Source of the DNA: Sedimenticola sp.
GTDB lineage: Bacteria; Pseudomonadota; Gammaproteobacteria; Chromatiales; Chromatiaceae
Reading direction: 5' to 3'
DNA: 39,155 nucleotides
Assembly (NCBI GenBank): GCA_011051655.1
Contig: DRKS01000010.1
Location: forward strand, 1-39,155
Below, piece after piece: positions 27,004-34,183 of the stretch. The position numbers were made by a program, and so were the translations under genes. The notes under the pieces are model-generated. The model saw nothing but the letters and a program-made list of their open reading frames with translations. It ran no database searches and was not told the origin of the DNA. How positions within the stretch are numbered: the stretch's first letter is position 1; the number at the start of each line of letters is the position of its first letter.

Positions 27004-28557
27004 ATGACTCAAAAGTATATTGAAAGAATTCTCAGGGCGCGGGTTTATGATGTGGCGCAGGAGACACCTCTGGAACTGGCGCCACGGATGTCGCAGCGGC
27101 TCAACAACCAGGTCTATCTCAAGCGCGAGGACTTGCAGCCGGTTTTCTCCTTCAAGCTGCGGGGGGCCTATAACAAGATGATCAATCTGGCCCCTTGCGT
27201 CCGGGAAAGGGGTGTGATTGCCGCTTCGGCGGGGAATCATGCCCAGGGTGTTGCGCTTTCGGCGAAGCGCCTGGGTATCCGGGCCCTGATTGTGATGCCG
27301 AAAACGACGCCTCCGATAAAAGTTCAGTCGGTACGGAATCTGGGTGCGAAGATTGTACTGCATGGTGATTCCTATGATGAGGCCTATGCTCATTCCATGG
27401 AACTGGCGCAAGAGCAACAGTTGACCTTCATTCATCCATTCGATGATCCGGACGTGATTGCAGGCCAGGGCACTATCGGCATGGAGATACTGCGCCAGCA
27501 CATGGATCCGATCGATGCGGTATTCGTTCCCGTGGGCGGCGGCGGCCTGATCGCAGGCGTGGGCGCTTATGTGAAATATGTGCGCCCGGAAGTCAAGATC
27601 ATCGGCGTGGAGCCGGAGGATGCGCCATCGCTCTATCGTGCATTGGAAGCAGGCCGCCGCATCACCCTCAAGCAGGTGGGTATTTTTGCGGACGGCGTGG
27701 CGGTGCGCCAGGTAGGCAAGGAGTCCTTTCGGGTTGCGCGAAAATGTGTGGATGAGGTTATTCTGGTCACCACGGATGAGATCTGCGCCGCCATCAAGGA
27801 CGTGTTCGATGATACCCGCACGGTTCCCGAGCCGGCGGGCGCCCTGGCCGTGGCGGGTTTGAAGAAGTATGTACAGCGGGAGCGGCCTGAGGGCGGGCAC
27901 CTGTTGGCCATTGAAAGCGGCGCCAACATCAATTTTGACCGCCTGCGGCATGTGGCCGAACGTGCGGAACTGGGCGAGCAGCGTGAGGCATTGCTGGCGG
28001 TCGAGATCCCGGAACGCCCGGGCAGTTTTCTCGGGTTTTGCCGCGCCCTGGGCCGGCGCAGCATTACCGAATTCAATTACCGGTACAGCGATGCTGCCCG
28101 GGCCCATGTCTTTGCCGGCATAGAACTTGCCGAAGGAGATGCGGAGCGCGCCGGCTTGATTGAGCATCTTCGGGAAAAAGGTTATCCGGTGATTGATATG
28201 ACCGATAACGAAACCGCAAAGCTGCATATACGTTACATGGTGGGCGGGCATGCCACCGGTGTTGCCGGTGAGCATCTGTTCCGGTTTGAATTTCCCGAAC
28301 GCCCGGGGGCGTTGCTGAATTTTCTCAGTCAAATGGGCCGGCGCTGGAATATCAGCCTTTTCCATTACCGCAACCATGGTGCGGCCTATGGCAGGGTCTT
28401 GATGGGGATTCAAATCGATGCGGGGGAAAGGACCGAATTCCAGCGGTTTCTGAAAATGCTGGGTTACCCCTGTTGGGAAGAGACCGACAATCTTGCCTAT
28501 AGGCTGTTTGCGGGTGCCGGCAGCACTCAGTCTTTTGTCGGTGATGAATTGGATTAG
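27004..28557 (+). CDS. ilvA: Threonine ammonia-lyase (biosynthetic)
   Basis: A PLP enzyme converting threonine to 2-oxobutanoate, first step of isoleucine synthesis. The 517 residues match E. coli IlvA (514). PLP-binding Lys51 lies in FSFKLRGAYNKM, the substrate loop SAGNHAQGVALSA follows, and the phosphate-binding glycine loop reads VGGGGLIAGVG. Two C-terminal ACT-like regulatory domains start near residues 335 and 425 (ALLAVEIPERPGSFLGFCRALG and FRFEFPERPGALLNFLSQMG), the form inhibited by isoleucine and activated by valine. No leader peptide or attenuator is visible upstream. A strong symmetrical terminator follows. Confidence 0.97.
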   Translation: MTQKYIERILRARVYDVAQETPLELAPRMSQRLNNQVYLKREDLQPVFSFKLRGAYNKMINLAPCVRERGVIAASAGNHAQGVALSAKRLGIRALIVMPKTTPPIKVQSVRNLGAKIVLHGDSYDEAYAHSMELAQEQQLTFIHPFDDPDVIAGQGTIGMEILRQHMDPIDAVFVPVGGGGLIAGVGAYVKYVRPEVKIIGVEPEDAPSLYRALEAGRRITLKQVGIFADGVAVRQVGKESFRVARKCVDEVILVTTDEICAAIKDVFDDTRTVPEPAGALAVAGLKKYVQRERPEGGHLLAIESGANINFDRLRHVAERAELGEQREALLAVEIPERPGSFLGFCRALGRRSITEFNYRYSDAARAHVFAGIELAEGDAERAGLIEHLREKGYPVIDMTDNETAKLHIRYMVGGHATGVAGEHLFRFEFPERPGALLNFLSQMGRRWNISLFHYRNHGAAYGRVLMGIQIDAGERTEFQRFLKMLGYPCWEETDNLAYRLFAGAGSTQSFVGDELD

Positions 28558-28582
28558 TGTTAACAGGCCCTAGCCAATCATT

Positions 28583-28632
28583 CACCAGGAATAAAAAAGG
28601 CCCGCATAAGCGGGCCTTTTTTATTCCTGGTG
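28583..28632. terminator. Bidirectional rho-independent terminator between ilvA and the H1-like gene
   Basis: Two perfect 23-base arms (28583-28605 and 28610-28632) flank the loop ATAA. The GC core GGCCCGC/GCGGGCC is bordered by A6 on the left and T6 on the right, so a stem plus U-run exists on both strands. It serves the convergent ilvA (plus) and histone-like gene (minus). Confidence 0.92.
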
Positions 28633-28646
28633 GGATGCAGGCTGGT

Positions 28647-29117
28647 TTATTTTTTTGCCGCTTTTTTACGCGGCCGGACTTTTCGTGGCCTAAGTACGCG
28701 TTTTGCCGCGGCTTTCTTTTTGGCTGCCTTTTTCCTGGTTACGGCTTTCTTTTTAGCGGCGGCCTTCTTCTTGGTGGCTGCTTTCTTTTTAGCTACAGCT
28801 TTCTTTTTGGCTGCCTTTTTCTTTACGACCTTTTTCTTGGCTGGGGCCTTCTTTTTGGCAACTTTTTTCTTGGCTGCAACTTTCTTTTTAGCGGCGGCCT
28901 TTTTCTTGGTGGTCACCTTCTTTTTGGCTGCGACTTTCTTTTTGGCGACCTTTTTCTTTACTGCTTTTTTCTTGGTGGCGACCTTCTTTTTGGCAACTTT
29001 TTTCTTGGCTGCAACTTTCTTTTTAGCGGCGGCCTTTTTCTTGGTGGTCACCTTCTTTTTAGTCGCCACTTTCTTTTTGGCGACGGGCTTCTTTTTAGCA
29101 GCTTTTTTCACGGCCAT
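28647..29117 (-). CDS. Histone H1-like Lys/Ala-rich DNA-binding protein (AlgP-like)
   Basis: A 156-residue, extremely basic protein made almost entirely of KKKxx pentads (MAVKKAAKKKPVAKKKVATKKK...), ending in an Arg/Pro-rich patch RVLRPRKVRPRKKAAKK. This composition is that of bacterial H1 homologues such as AlgP or the eukaryotic H1 C-terminal tail, which bind and condense DNA. There is no globular domain. The start at 29117 is fixed by a strong GGAGG (29125-29129) eight bases upstream; a longer in-frame open stretch has no such site. The gene contains a 135-base internal duplication. Its role is inferred from composition only. It is a separate gene from the H1-like tail on Adk. Confidence 0.82.
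   Translation of the reverse strand: MAVKKAAKKKPVAKKKVATKKKVTTKKKAAAKKKVAAKKKVAKKKVATKKKAVKKKVAKKKVAAKKKVTTKKKAAAKKKVAAKKKVAKKKAPAKKKVVKKKAAKKKAVAKKKAATKKKAAAKKKAVTRKKAAKKKAAAKRVLRPRKVRPRKKAAKK
28847..29060. repeat. 135-base-period direct repeat inside the H1-like gene
   Basis: Bases 28847-28925 are identical to 28982-29060 (79 bases), a displacement of 135 bases or 45 codons. The duplication preserves the reading frame and the five-residue repeat register. Confidence 0.85.
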
Positions 29118-29155
29118 TTGCTTTCCTCCGAGAGAAAGAACCCAATTCACTGCTG

Positions 29156-29161
29156 AGTATA
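29156..29161 (-). promoter_or_regulatory. Possible -10 element of the H1-like gene
   Basis: TATACT on the minus strand lies 39 bases before the start codon in a conspicuously AT-rich stretch (about 29157-29222). No -35 is well placed; a TTGACT at 29214-29209 is too far upstream to pair with it. Weak prediction. Confidence 0.3.
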
Positions 29162-29286
29162 ATAAAGTCTTTAAAAAAAGCTAGTGGATTTTTTGTGTTT
29201 TTTCAAAAAGTCAACTGTTTTTGTTGATGAATCACTTTCCCTGTTTGTCATGGTTAGGGGTGGTGTGCCCGTCAGTCAACAAGCGT

Positions 29287-29916
29287 CTATGTGTTGTGCT
29301 TTGTTTCTGTTGTCCGGAAGCCGTACTGAACAAAGCTGTAGAAAGCGGCCTCCGTGACCACGCCGTGAAGTGGGATATCCCAGCTTTGGGTTGGGACTGT
29401 CGCTATCTTCTGGCAGTCGTGGGCGATGCCAATCAGGCAAGGTGAACACCATTGTTTGCGGCGGTGCAGAAAGGCAAGGGTGCGGTCATAAAAGCCGCCG
29501 CCCATGCCCAGGCGGTTACCTCGATCGTCAAAGCCGACCAGTGGCAGCATGATCAGATCCAGGCCCCAAGGTGGAACGGGGGGGCGCTTGCGGACAGAGG
29601 GTTCCTTGATGCCAAAGTGATTTGGAATGAGTTGATCGCCCGGCCGGTATTCACAAAACCAGAGTGAGCGTTGGGGCCGGGGGCGCAAAACGGGTAGAAA
29701 GCAGGTTTTTCCCATTCGGCGGGCACGGTCGAGTATGGGCGCCGGGTCCATTTCCCCGTCAGCGCTTAAATACAGGGCAATGCGTTGGCTGTGCAGAAAT
29801 GGTTTTAAGCGCATCAACCGTTTCGCCATGGCGTGGCTGTGAGATCTTTGCTCCCGGGCGGAGATGGCATGACGTTGCGCGCGTAAATTCCGGCGCAATT
29901 GTTTCAGGTCATTCAT
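29287..29916 (-). CDS. ygfA: 5-formyltetrahydrofolate cyclo-ligase family protein (YgfA)
   Basis: ATP-dependent conversion of 5-formyl-THF to 5,10-methenyl-THF. The 209-residue protein has LRRNLRAQRHAIS at its N-terminus and the ligand-binding/ATP-loop block LIMLPLVGFDDRGNRLGMGGGFYDRTLAFL near residue 125. In Gammaproteobacteria the gene follows the 6S RNA gene, as here, and E. coli processes both from one transcript. The glycine cleavage genes nearby also feed the one-carbon folate pool. Base composition is less GC-rich than in neighbouring genes. Confidence 0.93.
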   Translation of the reverse strand: MNDLKQLRRNLRAQRHAISAREQRSHSHAMAKRLMRLKPFLHSQRIALYLSADGEMDPAPILDRARRMGKTCFLPVLRPRPQRSLWFCEYRPGDQLIPNHFGIKEPSVRKRPPVPPWGLDLIMLPLVGFDDRGNRLGMGGGFYDRTLAFLHRRKQWCSPCLIGIAHDCQKIATVPTQSWDIPLHGVVTEAAFYSFVQYGFRTTETKHNT

Positions 29917-29976
29917 TTGCTAACCCTGACCGGTGGGGAGCCTTGGCTGGGGTCGGGGCTTTGAAGTCAGGAGAAG

Positions 29977-30165
29977 AAAGGCGCCCCCCACCTGTGCCGT
30001 CGTGAGCCTTTGCTCTTGAACCTGTAGGTTCAAGTGGGAGCAACAGGGATGCATCAGGCTTTCCGCTCGGGGCGGACATGCACAACAGCATCTTCATTAT
30101 GCCCCCCGGGCATTGATTAGGCTCAAGAAAATACCCGGTCACTAACGAACACTGCAGGGGGCGCC
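29977..30165 (-). ncRNA. ssrS: 6S RNA
   Basis: The gap between zapA and ygfA is the conserved site of 6S RNA, and its minus strand has the right anatomy. The closing stem is GGCGCCCCC (30165-30157) with GGGGGCGCC (29988-29980), followed by a TTTCTTCT run. The 5' side contains TGCAGTGTTCG as in E. coli TGAGATGTTCG. A conserved stretch TGCATGTCCGCC with CCGAGCGGAAAGCCT sits mid-molecule, and the TTGAACCTACAGGTTCAAG hairpin near 30015-30033 matches the TTGAACC/GGTTCAAG element of the E. coli RNA. 6S RNA binds sigma-70 RNA polymerase as an open-promoter mimic in stationary phase. Ends are approximate, within about 10 bases. Confidence 0.9.
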
Positions 30166-30167
30166 TG

Positions 30168-30195
30168 TTTACAAGGCTAAACCTTATTGACTCAA
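30168..30195 (-). promoter_or_regulatory. Predicted promoter of 6S RNA
   Basis: TTGAGT (30195-30190) and TGTAAA (30173-30168) are spaced by 16 bases and point to a start near 30160-30163, at the foot of the closing stem. The -35 box overlaps the zapA stop codon. Both boxes match consensus at four of six positions. Confidence 0.45.
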
Positions 30196-30506
30196 AGTTC
30201 CAGTTGGTTGGTCGCATTTAGTGCGACTTCAATCTTTTCCTGCAACATACGAATGCGCTTGCCGGCGGATTGTGCGCTGGTTTCTTTCTGGGTCTTCTGG
30301 CCCAGTAACTCGTGGGCGAGATTCAGTGCCGCCATCACTGCAATTCGATCGGTGCCGATTACTTTGCCGTTATCACGGATTTCCCGCATTTTTGCATCCA
30401 GAAACCGGACGGAGTTGAGCAGGGCCTCCCGTTCGCCCGCGTCACAGGCGATGCGGTAATCCTTGTCCAGAATATGCACGGTTACTGAGGATGATTCTTG
30501 CTTCAT
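30192..30506 (-). CDS. zapA: Cell division protein ZapA
   Basis: A 104-residue FtsZ-bundling protein that stabilises the Z ring. The N-terminal SVTVHILDKDYRIACDAGEREALLNSVRFLDAKMREIRD is the ZapA globular domain. IGTDRIAVMAALNLAHELL follows, and the remainder is the coiled-coil helix used for dimer/tetramer contact. Length is near E. coli ZapA (109). Its start overlaps the stop of the zapB-like gene by four bases (ATGA), giving translational coupling. 6S RNA lies immediately downstream, as in E. coli. Confidence 0.95.
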   Translation of the reverse strand: MKQESSSVTVHILDKDYRIACDAGEREALLNSVRFLDAKMREIRDNGKVIGTDRIAVMAALNLAHELLGQKTQKETSAQSAGKRIRMLQEKIEVALNATNQLEL

Positions 30507-30709
30507 GAACCGGATTCCATGGACTTCAATCGGGTGATTATGGCTTCCACCCGGGTTTTGGCGAGTTCGGTTTTTTCCAGCAGTTCAGCCCGCTCGGCCA
30601 CCAGGCTCTCCTGCTGGCTGCGCAGGGAGCTGTTTTCCTCCCGGAGTCGGGCGCAGGCCCGGATGAGTTCTTCCACCCGGACTTCGAGCTTTTTCAGATC
30701 CAGCTCCAT
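30503..30709 (-). CDS. ZapB-like coiled-coil protein (TIGR02449 family)
   Basis: A small protein of 68 residues from ATG 30709, or 77 from ATG 30736. It is almost entirely one coiled coil: MELDLKKLEVRVEELIRACARLREENSSLRSQQESLVAERAELLEKTELAKTRVEAIITRLKSME. It matches the TIGR02449 family that accompanies zapA in many Gammaproteobacteria and resembles ZapB, a ZapA-binding Z-ring factor. I prefer 30709 because the family normally begins at this point and because the promoter found upstream would begin transcription right at 30736, leaving no leader. No strong ribosome binding site precedes either ATG. Confidence 0.82.
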   Translation of the reverse strand: MELDLKKLEVRVEELIRACARLREENSSLRSQQESLVAERAELLEKTELAKTRVEAIITRLKSMESGS

Positions 30710-30742
30710 AGCATCGGCACCGTCACTTTCATTCATGGATGC

Positions 30743-30771
30743 AATATAGAGCGCGTCAAGCGGTGGGTCAA
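30743..30771 (-). promoter_or_regulatory. Sigma-70 promoter of the zapB-like/zapA/6S/ygfA genes
   Basis: On the minus strand TTGACC (30771-30766) and TATATT (30748-30743) are exactly 17 bases apart, each one mismatch from consensus. The predicted start is at about 30736, which coincides with the most upstream possible start codon of the zapB-like gene. Confidence 0.65.
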
Positions 30772-30785
30772 CGGTTTCGATGGCA

Positions 30786-30794
30786 TGGTATTAT
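30786..30794 (+). promoter_or_regulatory. Extended -10 element of ygfB
   Basis: TGGTATTAT (TGnTATTAT) lies directly before the ygfB ATG at 30801; transcription would start at or next to the ATG, giving a leaderless message. No good -35 is present. The element sits within 16 bases of the divergent promoter's -35. Confidence 0.4.
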
Positions 30795-30800
30795 TCCGCC

Positions 30801-31337
30801 ATGCATGATTTTGAATATATCGAGCGCCGGCTTGACGCGGCGCATGTGCTTTCGAGTCCCGCCGAGGCGCAAGGCCTGTTGTGCGGCCTGCTGTGTCCGT
30901 CCGGGCATGATGTGCGGCGGCAGTGGATCGGCGAGTTGCTGGATGATGAGGCGGCGGCCGCGTCCGCCGGTGATGCCCGGGACGCCCTGGCCGGGCTCTA
31001 TACCGGAACCTTGTCCTCACTGGAGGATCCGGGTTTCGCCTTCAGCCCCTTGCTGCCGGATGCCAAAAGGCCGATTGCCGAGCGGGGGCGGGCGCTGACG
31101 GAGTGGTGCCAGGGTTTTCTCTATGGCCTGGGCCTGGCGGGTGTGAATCTGGAGAAGGCCTTGCGGGAGCAGGGCCGGGAGGCGCTGAAGGATCTGACCG
31201 AGATTACCCGCATGGATGCGGACGCCGCCGGCGAGGACGAGGAACACGAAGAGGCCCTCGCCGAACTGGAGGAGTTTGTCAAAGTGGCCGTGTTGTTGAT
31301 TTATGAAGATCTGGCCGCCAGGCGGGAAGGGCATTGA
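30801..31337 (+). CDS. ygfB: UPF0149 / YecA-YgfB family protein
   Basis: A 178-residue acidic helical protein. The SPAEAQGLLCGLLCPSG block near residue 22 and the EWCQGFLYGLGLAG block near residue 105 are the family hallmarks, and the C-terminus is Glu/Asp-rich followed by VKVAVLLIYEDL. It is located between zapA and pepP as in E. coli. In Pseudomonas aeruginosa YgfB represses AmpDh3 and influences beta-lactam resistance by countering AlpA antitermination; whether that holds here is unknown. I chose the MHDFEY start because the upstream in-frame ATG (30780) adds residues not seen in the family. Confidence 0.9.
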   Translation: MHDFEYIERRLDAAHVLSSPAEAQGLLCGLLCPSGHDVRRQWIGELLDDEAAAASAGDARDALAGLYTGTLSSLEDPGFAFSPLLPDAKRPIAERGRALTEWCQGFLYGLGLAGVNLEKALREQGREALKDLTEITRMDADAAGEDEEHEEALAELEEFVKVAVLLIYEDLAARREGH

Positions 31338-31364
31338 CGGCCATGTCATCCTGAAGGAGCGCCA

Positions 31365-32672
31365 GTGACCCCAGCAGAATTCAAACGCCGCCGGCGCCAG
31401 TTGATGCGCATGATGGGACCGGACAGTATCGCCATCCTGCCGTCTGCCCCGGTGGCCACGCGCAACCGTGACGTGGAATACCCCTATCGTCCGGACAGCG
31501 ACTTCTATTACCTCACGGGTTTTCCCGAGCCTGAGGCGGTGGCCGTGTTGATCCCCGGCCGCAAGCAGGCCGAGTATGTGCTGTTTTGCCGTGAGCGGGA
31601 TAAGAAGAAGGAGATGTGGGACGGCGCCCGGGCGGGGCAGGCGGGGGCCTGTGATGTCTATGGCGCCGATGACTCTTTTCCCATCGGTGATCTGGGAGAT
31701 ATTTTGCCGCGCATGCTGGAACAGCGCGAGCGCGTTTTCTATGCCATGGGCTGCAATGCAGACCTGGACAGGCAACTGGGCGAGTGGGTCAATCATCTTC
31801 GCAACGAGTCCCGGTCGGGTCTGCACGGCCCGCTGGAATTCGTGGCCCTGGATCATTACCTGCACGACATGCGGCTCTACAAGAGCCGCTCCGAGATCAA
31901 GGCCATGCGCACTGCCGCCAGGATCTCGGCCAAGGCCCACCGGCGGGCCATGCAGGTCTGCCGCCCGGGGATGATGGAGTATCAGCTCGAGGCGGAAATC
32001 ACTCATGAATGCGCCCGCCACGGCGCCCGCTCCCAGGCCTATCCGGCCATCGTCGGCGGTGGCGGCAACGCCTGCGTTCTGCACTATATAGATAACGACA
32101 ACGAGCTGCGGGACGGTGACATGGTGCTGATCGACGCCGGCTGCGAGTACGACTACTATGCCTCCGATATCACCCGCACCTTCCCGGTCAACGGGATCTT
32201 CAGCGGGCCCCAGCGGGAGCTCTATGAACTGGTGCTGGCGGCCCAGGAGGCGGCCATCAAAAAACTGAAGCCCGGCAATCACTGGGACGATCCCCACCAG
32301 GCGGCGGTGAAGGTCATCACCAAGGGCCTGGTCGAGTTGGGCATCCTCAAGGGGTCGGTGCCGAAGCTGATCAGGGACAAGGCCTATAACAAATACTATG
32401 TGCACCGCACCGGCCACTGGCTGGGCATGGATGTGCACGATGTCGGCGATTACAAAATCGACGGGGAATGGCGCCTGCTGGAACCCGGCATGGTGATGAC
32501 CGTGGAGCCCGGGCTCTATATCCCGAAAGGCACCCGTGGGGTTCCCGCCAAATGGCGCAACATGGGCATTCGCATCGAGGACGATCTGCTGGTGACCAAG
32601 GACGGTCACGATGTGCTTACCAAGGATGCGCCCAAAACGGTGGCGGAGATCGAAGCGGTAATGGGGGGCTAG
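31365..32672 (+). CDS. pepP: Xaa-Pro aminopeptidase
   Basis: A cytoplasmic metallopeptidase removing N-terminal residues next to proline. The 435 residues (E. coli 441) comprise an N-terminal AMP_N domain (FKRRRRQLMRMMGPDSIAILPSAP, YRPDSDFYYLTGFPEPEAV) and a pita-bread catalytic domain. The metal ligands are all visible: both aspartates in MVLIDAGCEYDYYASDITRTF, His in HRTGHWLGMDVHDVG, Glu in MVMTVEPGLY and Glu in GIRIEDDLLV. The GTG start has a clear AAGGAGC ribosome binding site. In E. coli ubiH and ubiI separate pepP from gcvT; here gcvT starts on the next base after the stop. Confidence 0.95.
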   Translation: MTPAEFKRRRRQLMRMMGPDSIAILPSAPVATRNRDVEYPYRPDSDFYYLTGFPEPEAVAVLIPGRKQAEYVLFCRERDKKKEMWDGARAGQAGACDVYGADDSFPIGDLGDILPRMLEQRERVFYAMGCNADLDRQLGEWVNHLRNESRSGLHGPLEFVALDHYLHDMRLYKSRSEIKAMRTAARISAKAHRRAMQVCRPGMMEYQLEAEITHECARHGARSQAYPAIVGGGGNACVLHYIDNDNELRDGDMVLIDAGCEYDYYASDITRTFPVNGIFSGPQRELYELVLAAQEAAIKKLKPGNHWDDPHQAAVKVITKGLVELGILKGSVPKLIRDKAYNKYYVHRTGHWLGMDVHDVGDYKIDGEWRLLEPGMVMTVEPGLYIPKGTRGVPAKWRNMGIRIEDDLLVTKDGHDVLTKDAPKTVAEIEAVMGG

Positions 32673-33779
32673 ATGGAATCCAAGACGGCGCTGTATGAAG
32701 TACATAAGGAGATGGGGGCGCGCATGGTGCCCTTTGCCGGTTGGAGCATGCCGCTGCACTACGGCTCCCAGATAGAGGAGCATCATGCGGTGCGCCGGGA
32801 CGCCGGCATGTTCGATGTCTCCCATATGCTGGTGCTGGATCTGGAAGGCGGGAACGCGCGGTCCTTCCTGCGGCATCTGCTGGCCAATGATGTGGACCGG
32901 TTGCAGGGTTCCGGCAGGGCCCTCTACAGCTGCATGCTGAATGAGCAGGGCGGGGTGATGGACGATCTGATTGTCTATCGCCTGGGGGACGACTGGTTTC
33001 GCATGGTGGTCAATGCCGGCTGCGCGGACAAGGATCTCGCCTGGATCGAACGCCAGGCGAGACCCTTCTGCGTCGCCGTCCGGCCGCGGCGCGATCTGGC
33101 CATGGTTGCCGTGCAGGGACCACGGGCGCGGGAGAAGGCGACGCCCTTGCTGCCTCCCGGCTTCGCCGGAGTGGTTGCCGGGATGCCGGTGTTTCACGCG
33201 GCCGTCGCCGCTGACTGGCTGGTGGCCCGTACCGGCTATACGGGGGAGGACGGTTTTGAGATCATGCTGCCCCAGGGGGCGGCCCCCGCCTTGTGGCGGG
33301 CCCTGGCCGGCGCGGGCGTCTCTCCCTGCGGCCTGGGCGCGCGGGACACCCTGCGCCTGGAGGCGGGCATGAACCTCTATGGATCGGATATGGACGAGCA
33401 GACCTCCCCCTTGGAATCCGGCCTTGGCTGGACCATTGCCTGGGAGCCGAAAGAGCGGGATTTCATCGGCCGCAAGGCCCTTGAGCCCAGGCGCGATGAC
33501 CCGGCCAACAGGCGCCTTGTGGGGCTGCTGCTGGAGGGGCGGGGGGTGCTGCGCAATCATCAGAAGGTGTTTTCCGGGGCGGCCGGGATCGGCGAGGTGA
33601 CGTCCGGCGGCTTTGCGCCGACCCTGCAGCGGTCCATCGCCCTGGCCAGGGTCCGGCCCGATATCGGCGAGACCTGCAGCGTGGAAATCCGCGGCAGGCG
33701 GGTGCCGGCAAGGGTGGTGCGGCCGCCGTTCGTGCGCAGGGGCAAGGCCTGTATTGACTTAGAGGGGGTGAAATCATGA
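32673..33779 (+). CDS. gcvT: Aminomethyltransferase (glycine cleavage T protein)
   Basis: Transfers the methylene carbon from aminomethyl-lipoyl GcvH to THF, releasing ammonia. The 368 residues (E. coli 364) start [52 protein letters not shown], with the folate-site Asp within [55 protein letters not shown] and the C-terminal barrel block complete the family pattern. It abuts pepP and overlaps gcvH by four bases, so no glycine riboswitch lies in front of it. Confidence 0.97.
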   Translation: MESKTALYEVHKEMGARMVPFAGWSMPLHYGSQIEEHHAVRRDAGMFDVSHMLVLDLEGGNARSFLRHLLANDVDRLQGSGRALYSCMLNEQGGVMDDLIVYRLGDDWFRMVVNAGCADKDLAWIERQARPFCVAVRPRRDLAMVAVQGPRAREKATPLLPPGFAGVVAGMPVFHAAVAADWLVARTGYTGEDGFEIMLPQGAAPALWRALAGAGVSPCGLGARDTLRLEAGMNLYGSDMDEQTSPLESGLGWTIAWEPKERDFIGRKALEPRRDDPANRRLVGLLLEGRGVLRNHQKVFSGAAGIGEVTSGGFAPTLQRSIALARVRPDIGETCSVEIRGRRVPARVVRPPFVRRGKACIDLEGVKS

Positions 33780-34165
33780 GTGAAATTCCAACTGATCTGA
33801 GATATTGCGGCACTCACGAATGGGTGAGCGGGGTGGAGGACGGGGTGGTCACCGTCGGCATCACGGATCACGCCCAGGAGCAGCTTGGCGATTTGGTGTT
33901 CGTGGAGCTGCCGGAAGTGGGCACGCCGGTGGAGGCGGAAGCCGAATGCGCCGTGGTCGAGTCGGTGAAGGCCGCGTCCGATATCTACAGCCCGGTCGAT
34001 GGCGAAGTGGTCGAGGTCAACGAGGCGCTGGCGGACTCGCCCGAGCTCATCAACGATGATCCCTATGGCGATGGCTGGATGTTCAAGATCCGCGTGGCGG
34101 ATGAAACCGATCTGGACAACCTGCTGGACGCGGATGGGTATCGGGAAGTGGCGGAAGCCGAATAA
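33776..34165 (+). CDS. gcvH: Glycine cleavage H protein
   Basis: The lipoylated carrier that shuttles the aminomethyl group between P, T and L proteins. The 129 residues equal the E. coli size. The lipoyl lysine is Lys65 in [24 protein letters not shown]. The start ATG overlaps the gcvT stop (ATGA), a classic coupled arrangement, and gcvPA follows after 18 bases. Confidence 0.97.
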   Translation: MSEIPTDLRYCGTHEWVSGVEDGVVTVGITDHAQEQLGDLVFVELPEVGTPVEAEAECAVVESVKAASDIYSPVDGEVVEVNEALADSPELINDDPYGDGWMFKIRVADETDLDNLLDADGYREVAEAE

Positions 34166-34183
34166 TCCCCACCGAGCCCGCCC

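Noticed and set aside
26968-28413. A 481-codon minus-strand frame opposite ilvA
   Set aside because: It is antisense to a clear threonine ammonia-lyase and has no family signature.
32600-32680. Glycine riboswitch before gcvT
   Set aside because: pepP's stop is adjacent to the gcvT start, so there is no untranslated leader, and no riboswitch-like sequence was noticed.
31017-33560. An 847-codon minus-strand frame across ygfB, pepP and gcvT
   Set aside because: It is antisense to three well-supported genes and its translation has low-complexity His/Gly/Leu composition and no recognisable domain.
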